DNA of 64,000 nt from RPQJ01 sp052035645 (GTDB lineage Bacteria; Pseudomonadota; Gammaproteobacteria; Steroidobacterales; Steroidobacteraceae): positions 1 to 64,000 of the forward strand of contig JBPOHK010000004.1 in NCBI GenBank assembly GCA_052035645.1, given 5' to 3'. Below the pieces are notes generated by a model. The model searched no databases. It was not told the DNA's origin and saw only the letters and a list, made by a program, of their open reading frames with translations. This document shows, in pieces, positions 8,117-15,393 of this stretch; the first letter of the stretch is position 1; every line of letters begins with the position of its first letter. Both the position numbers and the translations under genes were made by a program.

Positions 8117-8860
8117 ATGAGGAAGGCTCTCATTGGCATCGCGCTCGCAGTCGTCGCCGTCGTGCCGGTCGCGCAGTCGGTCCGCGCCGACACGATGGAA
8201 GCCACCTGCGAGATGCGCAAGGACGGCGAGAAGCAGAAGGGCAAGTCGGGTCCCTGCACTTTCGGACAGCGCCAGGGCTACATCGACATCGACCTGCGCA
8301 ACGGCGAGACGCTGCGCCTCAGCCCGGCCGGCGGCGGCGGGCAGTACCGCGACCAGAAAGGCAACAAGGTGCGCCGGGTCGACTCCGGGTCCAGGTCGCA
8401 GGAGTTCCGGTGGGACGGTGGCAAGCACCTGACCGTCACGTTCCTCGGCAACGGCTACGGCAGCCACGACTACGGCAACGACGGTTACGGCAATGGCGGC
8501 TACGGCGCCGGGGGCTACGCGGCCGGCAAGGAGCGCGCCGACTACCAGCGCGGCTACCGCGATGGCCTCGCCGGGCGTTACGACCAGTACGACCACACCC
8601 AGGCCTACAAGGACGGCGTGCGCGCCGGCGAGAACGAGGCGCGCAGCGGCGGCGGCTACCGCGAGCACGACGGCCACGGCGGCGACCACGGTGGCTATAC
8701 CATCGAGCGCATCGGCAACGGCGACTTCGAGATCAAGTGGAAAGGCGGCGGCGGCTGCATCGCGGACTACGACGCCCGCGGCCGCTCCACCGGGTACACG
8801 AACTGCAGCGAGGACATGAAGCGTCGCTCGGACGAGATCGCGCGCAATCGCACGCATTGA
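8117..8860 (+). CDS. Secreted Gly/Tyr-rich protein with two terminal domains, function unknown
   Basis: The product is 247 residues. The ATG at 8117 has the ribosome-binding site AGAGGAAGA and opens a clear signal peptide ending SVRA. The mature protein has three parts. The N-terminal region (about 24-110) contains GPCTFGQRQGYIDIDLRNG and looks like a small beta domain. A linker built from G-Y-G units (about 113-138) follows, then two YxxGxxDGxxxG-type repeats (YQRGYRDGLAG and YKDGVRAGENEA). The C-terminal domain contains YTIERIGNGDFEIKWKG. Four cysteines, two near each end, could form disulphides. The organisation suggests an envelope or extracellular structural or binding protein. I do not recognise a named family. 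Confidence 0.75.
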   Translation: MRKALIGIALAVVAVVPVAQSVRADTMEATCEMRKDGEKQKGKSGPCTFGQRQGYIDIDLRNGETLRLSPAGGGGQYRDQKGNKVRRVDSGSRSQEFRWDGGKHLTVTFLGNGYGSHDYGNDGYGNGGYGAGGYAAGKERADYQRGYRDGLAGRYDQYDHTQAYKDGVRAGENEARSGGGYREHDGHGGDHGGYTIERIGNGDFEIKWKGGGGCIADYDARGRSTGYTNCSEDMKRRSDEIARNRTH

Positions 8861-8888
8861 GGCGCGCGCCGGGCGTCGCGGCCCGGGT

Positions 8889-8917
8889 TTGACGGTCGAG
8901 TGCGCGGGTGCTGTAGT
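8889..8917 (+). promoter_or_regulatory. Promoter of the LprI-MliC type gene
   Basis: TTGACG (8889-8894), a 17-bp spacer and TGTAGT (8912-8917), with a TGC extension directly before the -10 (8909-8911). The predicted +1 is near 8924, giving a 30-nt leader with the ribosome-binding site GAGGAG at 8941-8946. Confidence 0.55.
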
Positions 8918-8953
8918 ACCCGCGCACGCCGCCCCCACCAGAGGAGTCATGCA

Positions 8954-9595
8954 TTGAACAAGGGACGTTTCCTGGGCGTACTGGCGGCCTGCCTGGCCGG
9001 GCTGCCGGCCGTCGCCCTGGCCGAAGGTCCGACTTTCGACTGCGCCAGGGCGCAGGGCGAGGTGGAGTCGCTGATCTGCAAGGACGCGTCGCTGGCGGCG
9101 CTCGATCGCAAGCTGGCGGAGGCCTACAAGGCCGCCTCGGCGAAGGCGACCGGCGACCTCGCGACGCAACTGCGCACCGAGCAGCGCGGCTGGGTCAAGG
9201 GACGCAACGATTGCTGGAAGGCCAACGGCCAGCAGACCTGGATCACCGCGACCTGGACGGTCGACACGGTCAAGGCCTGCGTCGACGCCCAGTACCGCCT
9301 GCGCACTTCGGAACTGCAGTCGGTCTGGCAGCTGGTGCCGCCGAAGACGGTCTCCTACGTGTGCCAGAAGAATCCCGCGAACGAGGTCGTGGCGAACTTC
9401 TTCGCCACCGATCCCGCAACCATCCGGCTGGAGCGCGGCGACCGCACCGTCACGCTCTGGCAGGTCGGGGCTGCGAGCGCAGGAACGTTCGAAGGCCAGA
9501 ACGTCAGCGCCCGGCACCAGGGCAGCGCACTGACGGTCAGCTGGCTGAACACCGGCACGGGGCAGACCGACGAACTGGCGTGCCAGGCCAGGTAG
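8954..9595 (+). CDS. Secreted LprI (DUF1311)-MliC two-domain protein, probable lysozyme inhibitor
   Basis: The start is TTG at 8954, eight bases after GAGGAG; the nearby ATG at 8949 is out of frame and stops after two codons. The 213-residue product has a signal peptide (about 1-23, ending ALA). An LprI/DUF1311 domain follows (about 27-115) with FDCARAQGEVESLICKD, a central GWVKGRNDCW and four cysteines (30, 42, 87, 109). The C-terminal MliC-like domain (about 133-213) has YVC near its start, the loop SAGTFEG and a closing Cys210. MliC and LprI proteins bind and inhibit lysozymes in the periplasm. Inhibition is inferred from the family and not provable here. Confidence 0.82.
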   Translation: MNKGRFLGVLAACLAGLPAVALAEGPTFDCARAQGEVESLICKDASLAALDRKLAEAYKAASAKATGDLATQLRTEQRGWVKGRNDCWKANGQQTWITATWTVDTVKACVDAQYRLRTSELQSVWQLVPPKTVSYVCQKNPANEVVANFFATDPATIRLERGDRTVTLWQVGAASAGTFEGQNVSARHQGSALTVSWLNTGTGQTDELACQAR

Positions 9596-9605
9596 GCCGG
9601 GTGGG

Positions 9606-10058
9606 ATGAGCCGTCGTCGCCGGGATGCCCGTTGGGGACCGCAACCGCGGTTCGCGGCGGCAACCCGGTGGCGCGCGCTGCTGTTGCCCGCGGTGGCCGC
9701 CTTCGCAACGGCGTTCGCCTCGGAGCCGGCGCCTCCTGTGGCCCGGCTCGTCCCGCTCGACCTGAAGGTCGGCGACATCCGCCAGTTCGTGCCCGCGGAG
9801 GTCCTCGATACGCCGATCGAGGAAGACTTCGAGGAGATCATCGTGAACGGGCGGCGGCCCGAACCCCTGCCCGAACAGCGGGCCGTGCCGCAGGGACTCG
9901 GTGCGCTCATCTACGGGGCGAAGAACCCGCTGCAGGCCTGGCGGATCCTGGCGCCGGACCCGAACGTCGTCATTCCCGAGCGCAGCGTGGACGACGTCCG
10001 CGATCCGCCCGGCGCCTACCGCGGCAGGATCCTCGCGCCCGGACAGATCTTCGACTGA
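9606..10058 (+). CDS. Exported small protein with TonB-box-like motif, function unknown
   Basis: The product is 150 residues. An Arg-rich N-terminus and a hydrophobic stretch (about 22-39, LLLPAVAAFATAFASE) form a signal peptide or a membrane anchor. The mature part contains EEDFEEIIVNGRRPEP, which looks like the EEIVVTGxR sequence at the N-terminus of many TonB-dependent receptors, although no receptor barrel follows. The rest is rich in Pro, Arg and Asp. It starts 10 bp after the LprI-MliC type gene and is probably cotranscribed with it. The nearest upstream G-rich stretch (GGGTGGG) is a weak ribosome-binding site. No family recognised. Confidence 0.65.
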   Translation: MSRRRRDARWGPQPRFAAATRWRALLLPAVAAFATAFASEPAPPVARLVPLDLKVGDIRQFVPAEVLDTPIEEDFEEIIVNGRRPEPLPEQRAVPQGLGALIYGAKNPLQAWRILAPDPNVVIPERSVDDVRDPPGAYRGRILAPGQIFD

Positions 10059-10063
10059 CCGAC

Positions 10064-10564
10064 TCAGCGCCGCGGCGCCGACTGCAGCAGGTGGCTCAGC
10101 AGGCCGTTCGACGCGGCCTCGACCAGGTCGAGGACGAGCTCGAATCCGCTCGGGCCGCCGTAGTACGGATCGGGCACCTCGAGCAGCTCCGGCCGCCCGG
10201 CGAATTCCATGAACAGCCGCACGCGCGGATGCAGGTGCGCGGGCGCGCGCTCCAGCAGCGCGCTGCGATTGTCGCGATCCATGGCGAGGATGTACTCGAA
10301 GCGCGCGAAGTCGGCGTCCTCGACCTGCCGGCCCCGCAGCGCGCCGAGATCGACGCCCCGCCGCTTCGCCGCGGCCACCGAGCGTGGGTCCGGCGACTCG
10401 CCCACGTGGTAGTCGTGCGTGCCGGCGGAATCGATCAGGACGGGGAACCCGGGCGCGCGCTGCCGCACGACGGCGCGGAACACGCCCTCGGCCGTCGGCG
10501 AGCGGCAGTAATTGCCCATGCACACGAACAGGACACTGGCTTGCGGCGGATTCACGACGCCCAT
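10064..10564 (-). CDS. Low-molecular-weight protein-tyrosine phosphatase
   Basis: This is a cytoplasmic LMW-PTP of 166 residues. The active-site loop CMGNYCRS (Cys15 nucleophile, Arg21, the CX5R motif) is at the N-terminus and the general-acid motif DPYYGG is near the C-terminus. In bacteria such enzymes dephosphorylate tyrosine kinases of exopolysaccharide export or arginine-phosphorylated proteins; no kinase or polysaccharide gene is nearby, so the partner is unknown. The ATG at 10564 has GGAGG 8 bp upstream, and the 20-residue longer version is excluded. It has its own promoter-like sequence at 10587-10614. Confidence 0.92.
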   Translation of the reverse strand: MGVVNPPQASVLFVCMGNYCRSPTAEGVFRAVVRQRAPGFPVLIDSAGTHDYHVGESPDPRSVAAAKRRGVDLGALRGRQVEDADFARFEYILAMDRDNRSALLERAPAHLHPRVRLFMEFAGRPELLEVPDPYYGGPSGFELVLDLVEAASNGLLSHLLQSAPRR

Positions 10565-10586
10565 CGATGGCCTCCGGAGGGCGAGA

Positions 10587-10614
10587 ATTAAGCACCCGTG
10601 GCCACGACCGTCAA
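10587..10614 (-). promoter_or_regulatory. Probable promoter of the LMW-PTP gene
   Basis: On the minus strand: TTGACG (10614-10609), a 16-bp spacer, then CTTAAT (10592-10587; 4 of 6 consensus). +1 would be near 10580, about 16 nt before the ATG and just upstream of the GGAGG ribosome-binding site. Confidence 0.45.
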
Positions 10615-10683
10615 TCGCCGGCAATCCGATCCGCGCACCGTCGCGAATCCGGCGTGGTCCGCCCCCCTGTCCGGAGTGCCCAG

Positions 10684-11238
10684 ATGATGCGTGCCGCCCT
10701 CCTCGCCTCGATCACCCTCGCCGGCTGCCTGCTGGTACCCGCCGCCGCCCGCGCAACGGACGCCTGTCCGGCCTTCCTCGACCACGAGTTCAGGCGCCTG
10801 CACTCCCCGGAAACGGTCAACCTCTGCGCGGTCTCCGCCGGCAAGCCGCTGCTCGTCGTCAATACCGCGAGCCACTGCGGCTTCACGCCGCAGTTCAAGG
10901 GGCTCGAGGCGCTGCACCAGGCATACGGTCCGCGCGGGCTGGTGGTGGTCGGATTCCCGTCCGACGACTTCAGGCAGGAAGCCGACGACGAGGCCGAGAC
11001 CGCGACCATCTGCTACGCGAACTACGGCGTGACGTTCACGATGTTGTCGACGTCGCCGGTCAGGGGCGCGGCCGCCAATCCCGTCTTCGCGGAACTCAAC
11101 CGGCGGGCGGGCGAACCGAACTGGAACTTCAACAAGTACCTCGTGAGCGCCGACGGCCGCACCGTGCGGCACTTCGACAGCGACGTGAAGCCCGAGTCCA
11201 AGGAACTGAACGAGGCGATCGAGGCGATGCTGCGCTGA
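10684..11238 (+). CDS. Exported glutathione peroxidase-family thiol peroxidase
   Basis: The product is 184 residues: a signal peptide (about 1-24, ending ARA) followed by a glutathione-peroxidase fold. The peroxidatic cysteine motif is NTASHCGFT and the third family motif is WNFNKYLV with the conserved Trp and Asn. The second motif, usually GFPCNQF with a catalytic Gln, reads GFPSDDF, so the Gln is replaced by Asp. It should reduce hydrogen or lipid peroxides in the periplasm, probably using thioredoxin-like donors. An in-frame ATG (10687) directly follows the first. It is divergent from the LMW-PTP gene. Confidence 0.88.
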   Translation: MMRAALLASITLAGCLLVPAAARATDACPAFLDHEFRRLHSPETVNLCAVSAGKPLLVVNTASHCGFTPQFKGLEALHQAYGPRGLVVVGFPSDDFRQEADDEAETATICYANYGVTFTMLSTSPVRGAAANPVFAELNRRAGEPNWNFNKYLVSADGRTVRHFDSDVKPESKELNEAIEAMLR

Positions 11239-11241
11239 ACC

Positions 11242-11739
11242 TCAGAACTCGTCGCCGGCCGACAGTTCGCGCTCCATCCGGTCGGCACTGACGGCGACTG
11301 CCTCGATCACCACGCGGAGCGAGGCCGCGTCGGAGGCAGCCGGAAGTTGCGCGAGGTACACGACGAGGTAACGGTCCGGCGCCTGGTTGACCTGCCACGC
11401 GCCGACGACCATCCGCGCGCTCTCCGTCAGCAGGCGGCGCGCCACCTCCGGCGGCACCTGTCCCTCGCCGCGCGCCCCGAGCGCCCACACGTCGCGGATC
11501 TCGAGCTGCGACAGCTTCGTCGTCGCGGAGGCGACCCAGACGACCTGTGAGCGACCGTCGGCGACGTTCAGCACCAGCCGGAAATCCCCCTCGTCCGCGC
11601 CGTACTTCAGGCCGGCGGCATCCAGCGCCGCGGCGACGCGGGCGTCGAGCGGTGGCGGCGCGGCCGGCACGGCGACCTCTTCCGCGGCGGCACCCGAGGC
11701 CGCCAGCAGCAATGCCAGGCAAGGAACGCAGGCTCGCAT
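11242..11739 (-). CDS. Secreted YbjN-like domain protein
   Basis: The product is 165 residues: a signal peptide (MRACVPCLALLLAASGAAA) and a mature domain containing LDAAGLKYGADEGDFRLVL and DGRSQVVWVAS. That pattern resembles the YbjN domain (type III secretion chaperone-like fold): a helix ending in a GLxY motif, then a strand, then the (D)GR..VV strand. Bacterial YbjN proteins are poorly understood and mostly cytoplasmic; an exported form is less usual. It ends 3 bp from the convergent glutathione peroxidase gene. The family call is by eye only. Confidence 0.6.
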   Translation of the reverse strand: MRACVPCLALLLAASGAAAEEVAVPAAPPPLDARVAAALDAAGLKYGADEGDFRLVLNVADGRSQVVWVASATTKLSQLEIRDVWALGARGEGQVPPEVARRLLTESARMVVGAWQVNQAPDRYLVVYLAQLPAASDAASLRVVIEAVAVSADRMERELSAGDEF

Positions 11740-11811
11740 GAATCCCGGGACGCCTCTCGGTATGCTCCGAGCCCGTAGTCTAATCGGGATTCCCGGAAAG
11801 TGAGGTTGCCG

Positions 11812-13017
11812 ATGGCACGACCGATCGTCCGCATCGCCGCCTGGACCGCCGGGGCCGTCGTCCTGCTGGCGGTGGCCGGGCTCGCCTTCGTCTGGTTCGG
11901 GCCGGTCCCCGTCGGCAACAAGCGCGTCCTGATCGACTTCATGCTGGGCCGCGGCATCGCGCCGCCCAACGCCGGGCAGATCGCGACTCTCCTCAAGACG
12001 CCGCCGGGTTTCCGGGTCGAGGCGTGGACCACCGACGTGCCGCTGGCGCGCTTCATGGCCATGACGCCGGAGGGCGACCTGATCGTCAGCCGAACGCGCG
12101 CCGACGAGGTCGTGCTCGTCGAACGCGACCGCGACGGCGACGGCCACGCCGACGGCGTGCGCGTGCTGCTGCCGAAGCTCTCGCGCCCGCACGGACTCGC
12201 CCTGCACGACGGCTACCTGTACGTGGCCGAGAGCACGGCCATCGGCCGGGTGAAGCTCGATGCCGCGCGGGGCCGGCTCGCGGGGCCCTACGAGCACATC
12301 GTCACGGGTTTCACCGACGACGGCCATCACTTCTCCAAGTCGATCGGCTTCGGGCCGGACGGCTGGCTGTACGTCGCGCAGGGCTCGAGCTGCAACGTGT
12401 GCGTCGAGAAAGACGGGCGCCGCGCCACGATGATGCGCCTGCAACCCGACGGCTCGGGGCTCGCGATCTACGCCACGGGCCTGCGCAACAGCGTCGGTTT
12501 CGACTGGGCCCCGTGGGAAGGCGCGCTGTACGCGACCGAGAACGGCCGCGACCTGCTCGGCGACGACTTTCCGCCCGACGAGCTGAACCGCATCGAGCCC
12601 GGCCGGTTCTACGGCTGGCCCTACGTCAACGGGTTCAACGTGCTCGACCCGGACGAGGGCCGGGGGCAGGAGGCGCGACTCGCCGAGTCCGTGCCGCCCG
12701 CGCACGGCTTCCGGCCGCACAACGCGCCGCTCGGCATGGCCTTCCTGCGTTCGGCGCACTGGCCGGCCCATTACCGGCGCAGCGCGATCGTCGCCCTGCA
12801 CGGCTCGTGGAATCGCAGCCAGCTCGATGGCTACAAGGTCGTCGCGCTCACCTGGCAGGAGGACGGCAGCATCGTCGAGAGCGATTTCCTCACCGGCTTC
12901 CTGACCGGATCGAAGCTGATCGGCCGCCCCGCCGGCGTCCTCGAAGGGCCCGACGGCGCGCTCTACGTCTCGGACGACTACGCGGGCGTGATCTATCGCA
13001 TCACCTACACCGGATAG
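11812..13017 (+). CDS. Membrane-anchored PQQ-type sugar (sorbosone) dehydrogenase-like protein
   Basis: The product is 401 residues. One N-terminal transmembrane helix (about residues 5-26) is followed by a six-bladed beta-propeller of the glucose/sorbosone dehydrogenase family. Signs are repeated propeller strands (GDLIVSRTRAD, LYVAESTAIGRV, GWLYVAQGSSC, ALYVSDDYAGVIYRI) and the motif GLRNSVGFDW. Family members oxidise aldoses or sorbosone using PQQ. No haem-c motif (CxxCH) is present, so electrons would pass to a separate acceptor. The ATG at 11812 follows GAGG at 7-base spacing; a GTG at 11800 is an alternative. Activity on a particular sugar cannot be inferred. Confidence 0.82.
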   Translation: MARPIVRIAAWTAGAVVLLAVAGLAFVWFGPVPVGNKRVLIDFMLGRGIAPPNAGQIATLLKTPPGFRVEAWTTDVPLARFMAMTPEGDLIVSRTRADEVVLVERDRDGDGHADGVRVLLPKLSRPHGLALHDGYLYVAESTAIGRVKLDAARGRLAGPYEHIVTGFTDDGHHFSKSIGFGPDGWLYVAQGSSCNVCVEKDGRRATMMRLQPDGSGLAIYATGLRNSVGFDWAPWEGALYATENGRDLLGDDFPPDELNRIEPGRFYGWPYVNGFNVLDPDEGRGQEARLAESVPPAHGFRPHNAPLGMAFLRSAHWPAHYRRSAIVALHGSWNRSQLDGYKVVALTWQEDGSIVESDFLTGFLTGSKLIGRPAGVLEGPDGALYVSDDYAGVIYRITYTG

Positions 13018-13289
13018 TAGCGCCCGGTGCGCCGCATGCCGCGCAGCTTCGTGCCGCAGTGAGGGCAGAAGGCGAGCGCGATGCCGCCGCCGCCCGCGTC
13101 CGGCGTGATGACGTTGAACCAGCCGCGCTGGCGGGGCCACCACTCGTAGCGCACGTCGAAGTAGCAGGCGAGCGTGCGCTGCCGGAATGCCTCGCAGCAG
13201 AAGACGTGCCCGCGCGGCAGGCTCGCCGTGCCCTCCGGGCAAGGCGTACCGTCGATGTGCCGGGCGACGGGCGGCTTGCGGCGGCTCAC
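13005..13289 (-). CDS. Small zinc-ribbon protein, function unknown
   Basis: The product is 94 residues and begins at a GTG that overlaps the stop codon of the upstream gene (GTGA). It has an upstream Cys pair (FCCEAFRQRTLACYF) and a C-terminal zinc-ribbon knuckle FCPHCGTKLRGM, preceded by a glycine-rich stretch. This resembles small DUF proteins of the type ending 'DGGSSxIxIxYCPWCGxKL', which are common in environmental bacteria and integron cassettes. Its function is unknown. It is translationally coupled to the 195-residue gene and overlaps the end of the convergent dehydrogenase gene by 13 bp. Confidence 0.72.
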   Translation of the reverse strand: MSRRKPPVARHIDGTPCPEGTASLPRGHVFCCEAFRQRTLACYFDVRYEWWPRQRGWFNVITPDAGGGGIALAFCPHCGTKLRGMRRTGRYYPV

Positions 13290-13873
13290 GGCCGCACCGT
13301 CGCGCGCAGCACCGGGTCGCGGCCGGCGGTCATGAACTGCTCGATGTCGGCGCGCCCGACCGGCCAGCGCGAGTCGTCCGCCCCGAACTGCAGGGCGAAG
13401 TGATCGAGGATCTCGGCAAGCGTCCAGGGCCCGAGCGAGGCCATGTAGTCGGGGTGCAGCTCCTGCAGGTCGCGCCAGTCCTGCACGGGCTCGCGCGAGA
13501 GCGCCACGCCGTTCGAGCGCAGGTAGAGCACGTGCGCGCGCGTGTCGTGCACGAGCAGCAGTTCCGCCCATTGCACCGCGGGCAGCAGGAAGGTCGCACC
13601 GGCACGCGGGTTCCACACGGCATTCATCTCCGTCTCGAGATCGAGGGGCGTCCAGCCGTCCTGCGCGAGAGCGACGATCGCATCGAACGTGGCGCGCGTG
13701 GCCGGACGCAGCTCCAGCGTGTGCTCGTACCACTCCGGGATTTTCCAGTACTGCCCGGGCGGGCCCGACGGCGCGGGCGCCCAGGCCTGGAGCACGCCGG
13801 CGAGGCGACGGGCCACGTCGCTCGCCTCGGCTGGGTCGGCGGCGGGTGCGAAGACTCTCAGGATCAGGCGCAT
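13286..13873 (-). CDS. Conserved hypothetical cytoplasmic protein
   Basis: The product is 195 residues starting MRLILRVFAPAADPAEASDV. There is no signal peptide or membrane segment. The sequence is rich in Trp and aromatic residues (YWKIPEWYEHTLEL, WTPLDLETEMNAVWNP), and the C-terminal part ends in an acidic, helical segment (DIEQFMTAGRDPVL). I do not recognise the family. The stop codon is shared with the start of the zinc-ribbon gene, so the two products are likely made together. It lies 77 bp downstream of the CPBP gene in the same orientation. Confidence 0.7.
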   Translation of the reverse strand: MRLILRVFAPAADPAEASDVARRLAGVLQAWAPAPSGPPGQYWKIPEWYEHTLELRPATRATFDAIVALAQDGWTPLDLETEMNAVWNPRAGATFLLPAVQWAELLLVHDTRAHVLYLRSNGVALSREPVQDWRDLQELHPDYMASLGPWTLAEILDHFALQFGADDSRWPVGRADIEQFMTAGRDPVLRATVRP

Positions 13874-13950
13874 GGCTGGGGTTCCGTCAGGGCGTGTGGA
13901 TCGACTCCGTGCATGGACGCGTCCCGCGCCCGGTCGTCAGGCGCGCCGGG

Positions 13951-14871
13951 CTACAACCCCCAGGTGTCCATGAACCCGGCCGTGTTCGACAGGGCGTCGA
14001 AGAACCCGTGCAGCAGGACCAGCGGCACGAAGCTGCGGGTGCGGGCCCACAGCAGGCCGAACACGAGCCCCGCCACGCCCTGCACCGCGATCGCGTAAGC
14101 GACGGTCGAGAGCACGGGCGGCGAGGCACCCAGCCCTTCCTGGATCCCGGCGCCCCGCAGGATCATGCCCGGCGCGTGCGCGAGCCCGAAGACGAGCGCG
14201 CCGAGCAGCACGCCGCTCAAGGTCGAATTCGTCCACGCGGTGAGCCGGCTCTGCACGTAGACGCGGAAGAAGAACTCCTCCACCACGCCTGCCTCGACGC
14301 TCATCCAGAGCAGGCAGGCCAGGAAGCCGGTCATGACGTGACGCGTGGCGTAGTCGCCGCCGAGCAGCTTGTGGAACTGCGAGCCCATCAGCGCCTGCAC
14401 CGCGAAGGCCGCGGCCGCCACCAGCAGGAAGGCGAACCAGCGCCTGCGGGCCGACGCCGACGGGCGTCCCGTGGCGAGCCAGCCCGGCGGCTTGCGCAGG
14501 AGCACGAGGAGCGGCACGCCCACGAAGGCCGCGAGCTTCAGCACGAGGTCGACGGTGTCGCGCAGTCGAGGGTCGGGAGCGGAACCGACGATGGCTTCGA
14601 GCAGCGGGCCCTTCACGGCGAGGAAGGCCACGACCCACGCGAGCAGGCCCAGCATTCGCCAGCCTTCGCCACGCTGCCAGGCGGCGGGCCGGCCCGGCAT
14701 GGGCATGCGCAGGCACGCCAGCGCACCGACCGCCGGCAGGAACACGCCGAGGACCACGGCCGCCCCGATCACGTCCTCGAGCGGGCGTCCGCTCGCCACC
14801 AGCACGGCCAGCGCCGCACCGTAGACGGCCACGAACAGCCAGAGCGCCGGCAGTCGCCAGGCGCCGATCAC
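13951..14871 (-). CDS. CPBP-family intramembrane metalloprotease (second copy)
   Basis: The product is 306 residues with about eight hydrophobic segments. The CPBP motifs are EAGVVEEFFFRVYV (EExxxR), VFGLAHAPG and VLLHGFFDAL. It is a membrane protease or protease-like protein of unknown substrate. The GTG start (14871) overlaps the acetyltransferase stop by four bases (GTGA), so it is translationally coupled to that gene. The sequence is not closely similar to the CPBP protein at 7140-7937; the two are separate family members rather than a recent duplication. Confidence 0.83.
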   Translation of the reverse strand: MIGAWRLPALWLFVAVYGAALAVLVASGRPLEDVIGAAVVLGVFLPAVGALACLRMPMPGRPAAWQRGEGWRMLGLLAWVVAFLAVKGPLLEAIVGSAPDPRLRDTVDLVLKLAAFVGVPLLVLLRKPPGWLATGRPSASARRRWFAFLLVAAAAFAVQALMGSQFHKLLGGDYATRHVMTGFLACLLWMSVEAGVVEEFFFRVYVQSRLTAWTNSTLSGVLLGALVFGLAHAPGMILRGAGIQEGLGASPPVLSTVAYAIAVQGVAGLVFGLLWARTRSFVPLVLLHGFFDALSNTAGFMDTWGL

Positions 14872-15383
14872 GCGTTGCCCGCGGGCAGGAAAAGGTCGAC
14901 TTGTCCGCCGGGCGGCGGCAGGTCCATCACCCGGTCGAACTCCAGGCCCAGCTTGCGCAGCAGGCGCTTCGACGGCTCGTTGCCGGCCGAGACGATGGCG
15001 ATGATGCGCCCGATGCCGAGTTGCCCGCGGCCGTGGGCCATGACGGCGCGACCCGCCTCCAGCGCGTAGCCCTGCGACCAGTACTCCGGCAGGAAGGCGA
15101 AGCCGATGTCCGGGTCCGGCAGGAACGGACGCTTCACGAGGCCCGACACGCCGATGGGCACGCCACCGGCCCGCAGTTCCACCCGGTTGAGTCCGTACCC
15201 GTGCTGCTGGTAGCTGGCGACGACGCCCCGCGCGATGTAGCCGCGCGCGTCGTCGAGCGTGCGCACGCCGCGGTCGCCGATGTTCGCGATGAACGACGGT
15301 TCGTTCACCAGCCTGAGGATGAACGGGGCATCGTCCGCCGTCACCCACCGCAGCACCAGTCTCTCGGTTTCCAGCACGATCAC
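14868..15383 (-). CDS. GNAT-family N-acetyltransferase (RimJ/RimL type)
   Basis: The product is 171 residues beginning with a GTG (VIVLETERLVLRWVTADDA), the typical opening of RimJ/RimL-like GNAT enzymes. It continues with the acceptor-side strand GVPIGVSGLV, then DIGFAFLPEYWSQGYALEA and NEPSKRLLRKLGLEF, the acetyl-CoA-binding motifs of this group. The enzyme acetylates an amine, possibly a protein N-terminus, antibiotic or metabolite; the substrate is unknown. AGGAG lies 7 bp before the chosen GTG. It is the fourth gene of the 17427-13005 run and its stop overlaps the CPBP start. Confidence 0.88.
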   Translation of the reverse strand: MIVLETERLVLRWVTADDAPFILRLVNEPSFIANIGDRGVRTLDDARGYIARGVVASYQQHGYGLNRVELRAGGVPIGVSGLVKRPFLPDPDIGFAFLPEYWSQGYALEAGRAVMAHGRGQLGIGRIIAIVSAGNEPSKRLLRKLGLEFDRVMDLPPPGGQVDLFLPAGNA

Positions 15384-15393
15384 GACGCGCTCC

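Noticed and set aside
8453..8525. Tandem DNA repeat in the Gly/Tyr-rich gene
   Set aside because: The repetition is at protein level (GYG units of varying length). The codons and spacing differ, so it is not a true tandem DNA repeat or a likely slippage site.
11812..13017. Possible cytochrome-c fusion in the sorbosone-dehydrogenase-like protein
   Set aside because: The only close Cys pair reads CNVCVE, not CxxCH, so there is no haem-c site.
7140..14871. Two CPBP proteases as a duplicated bacteriocin-immunity cluster
   Set aside because: The two proteins share only family motifs, and no bacteriocin precursor, leader-peptide gene or ABC exporter lies near either.
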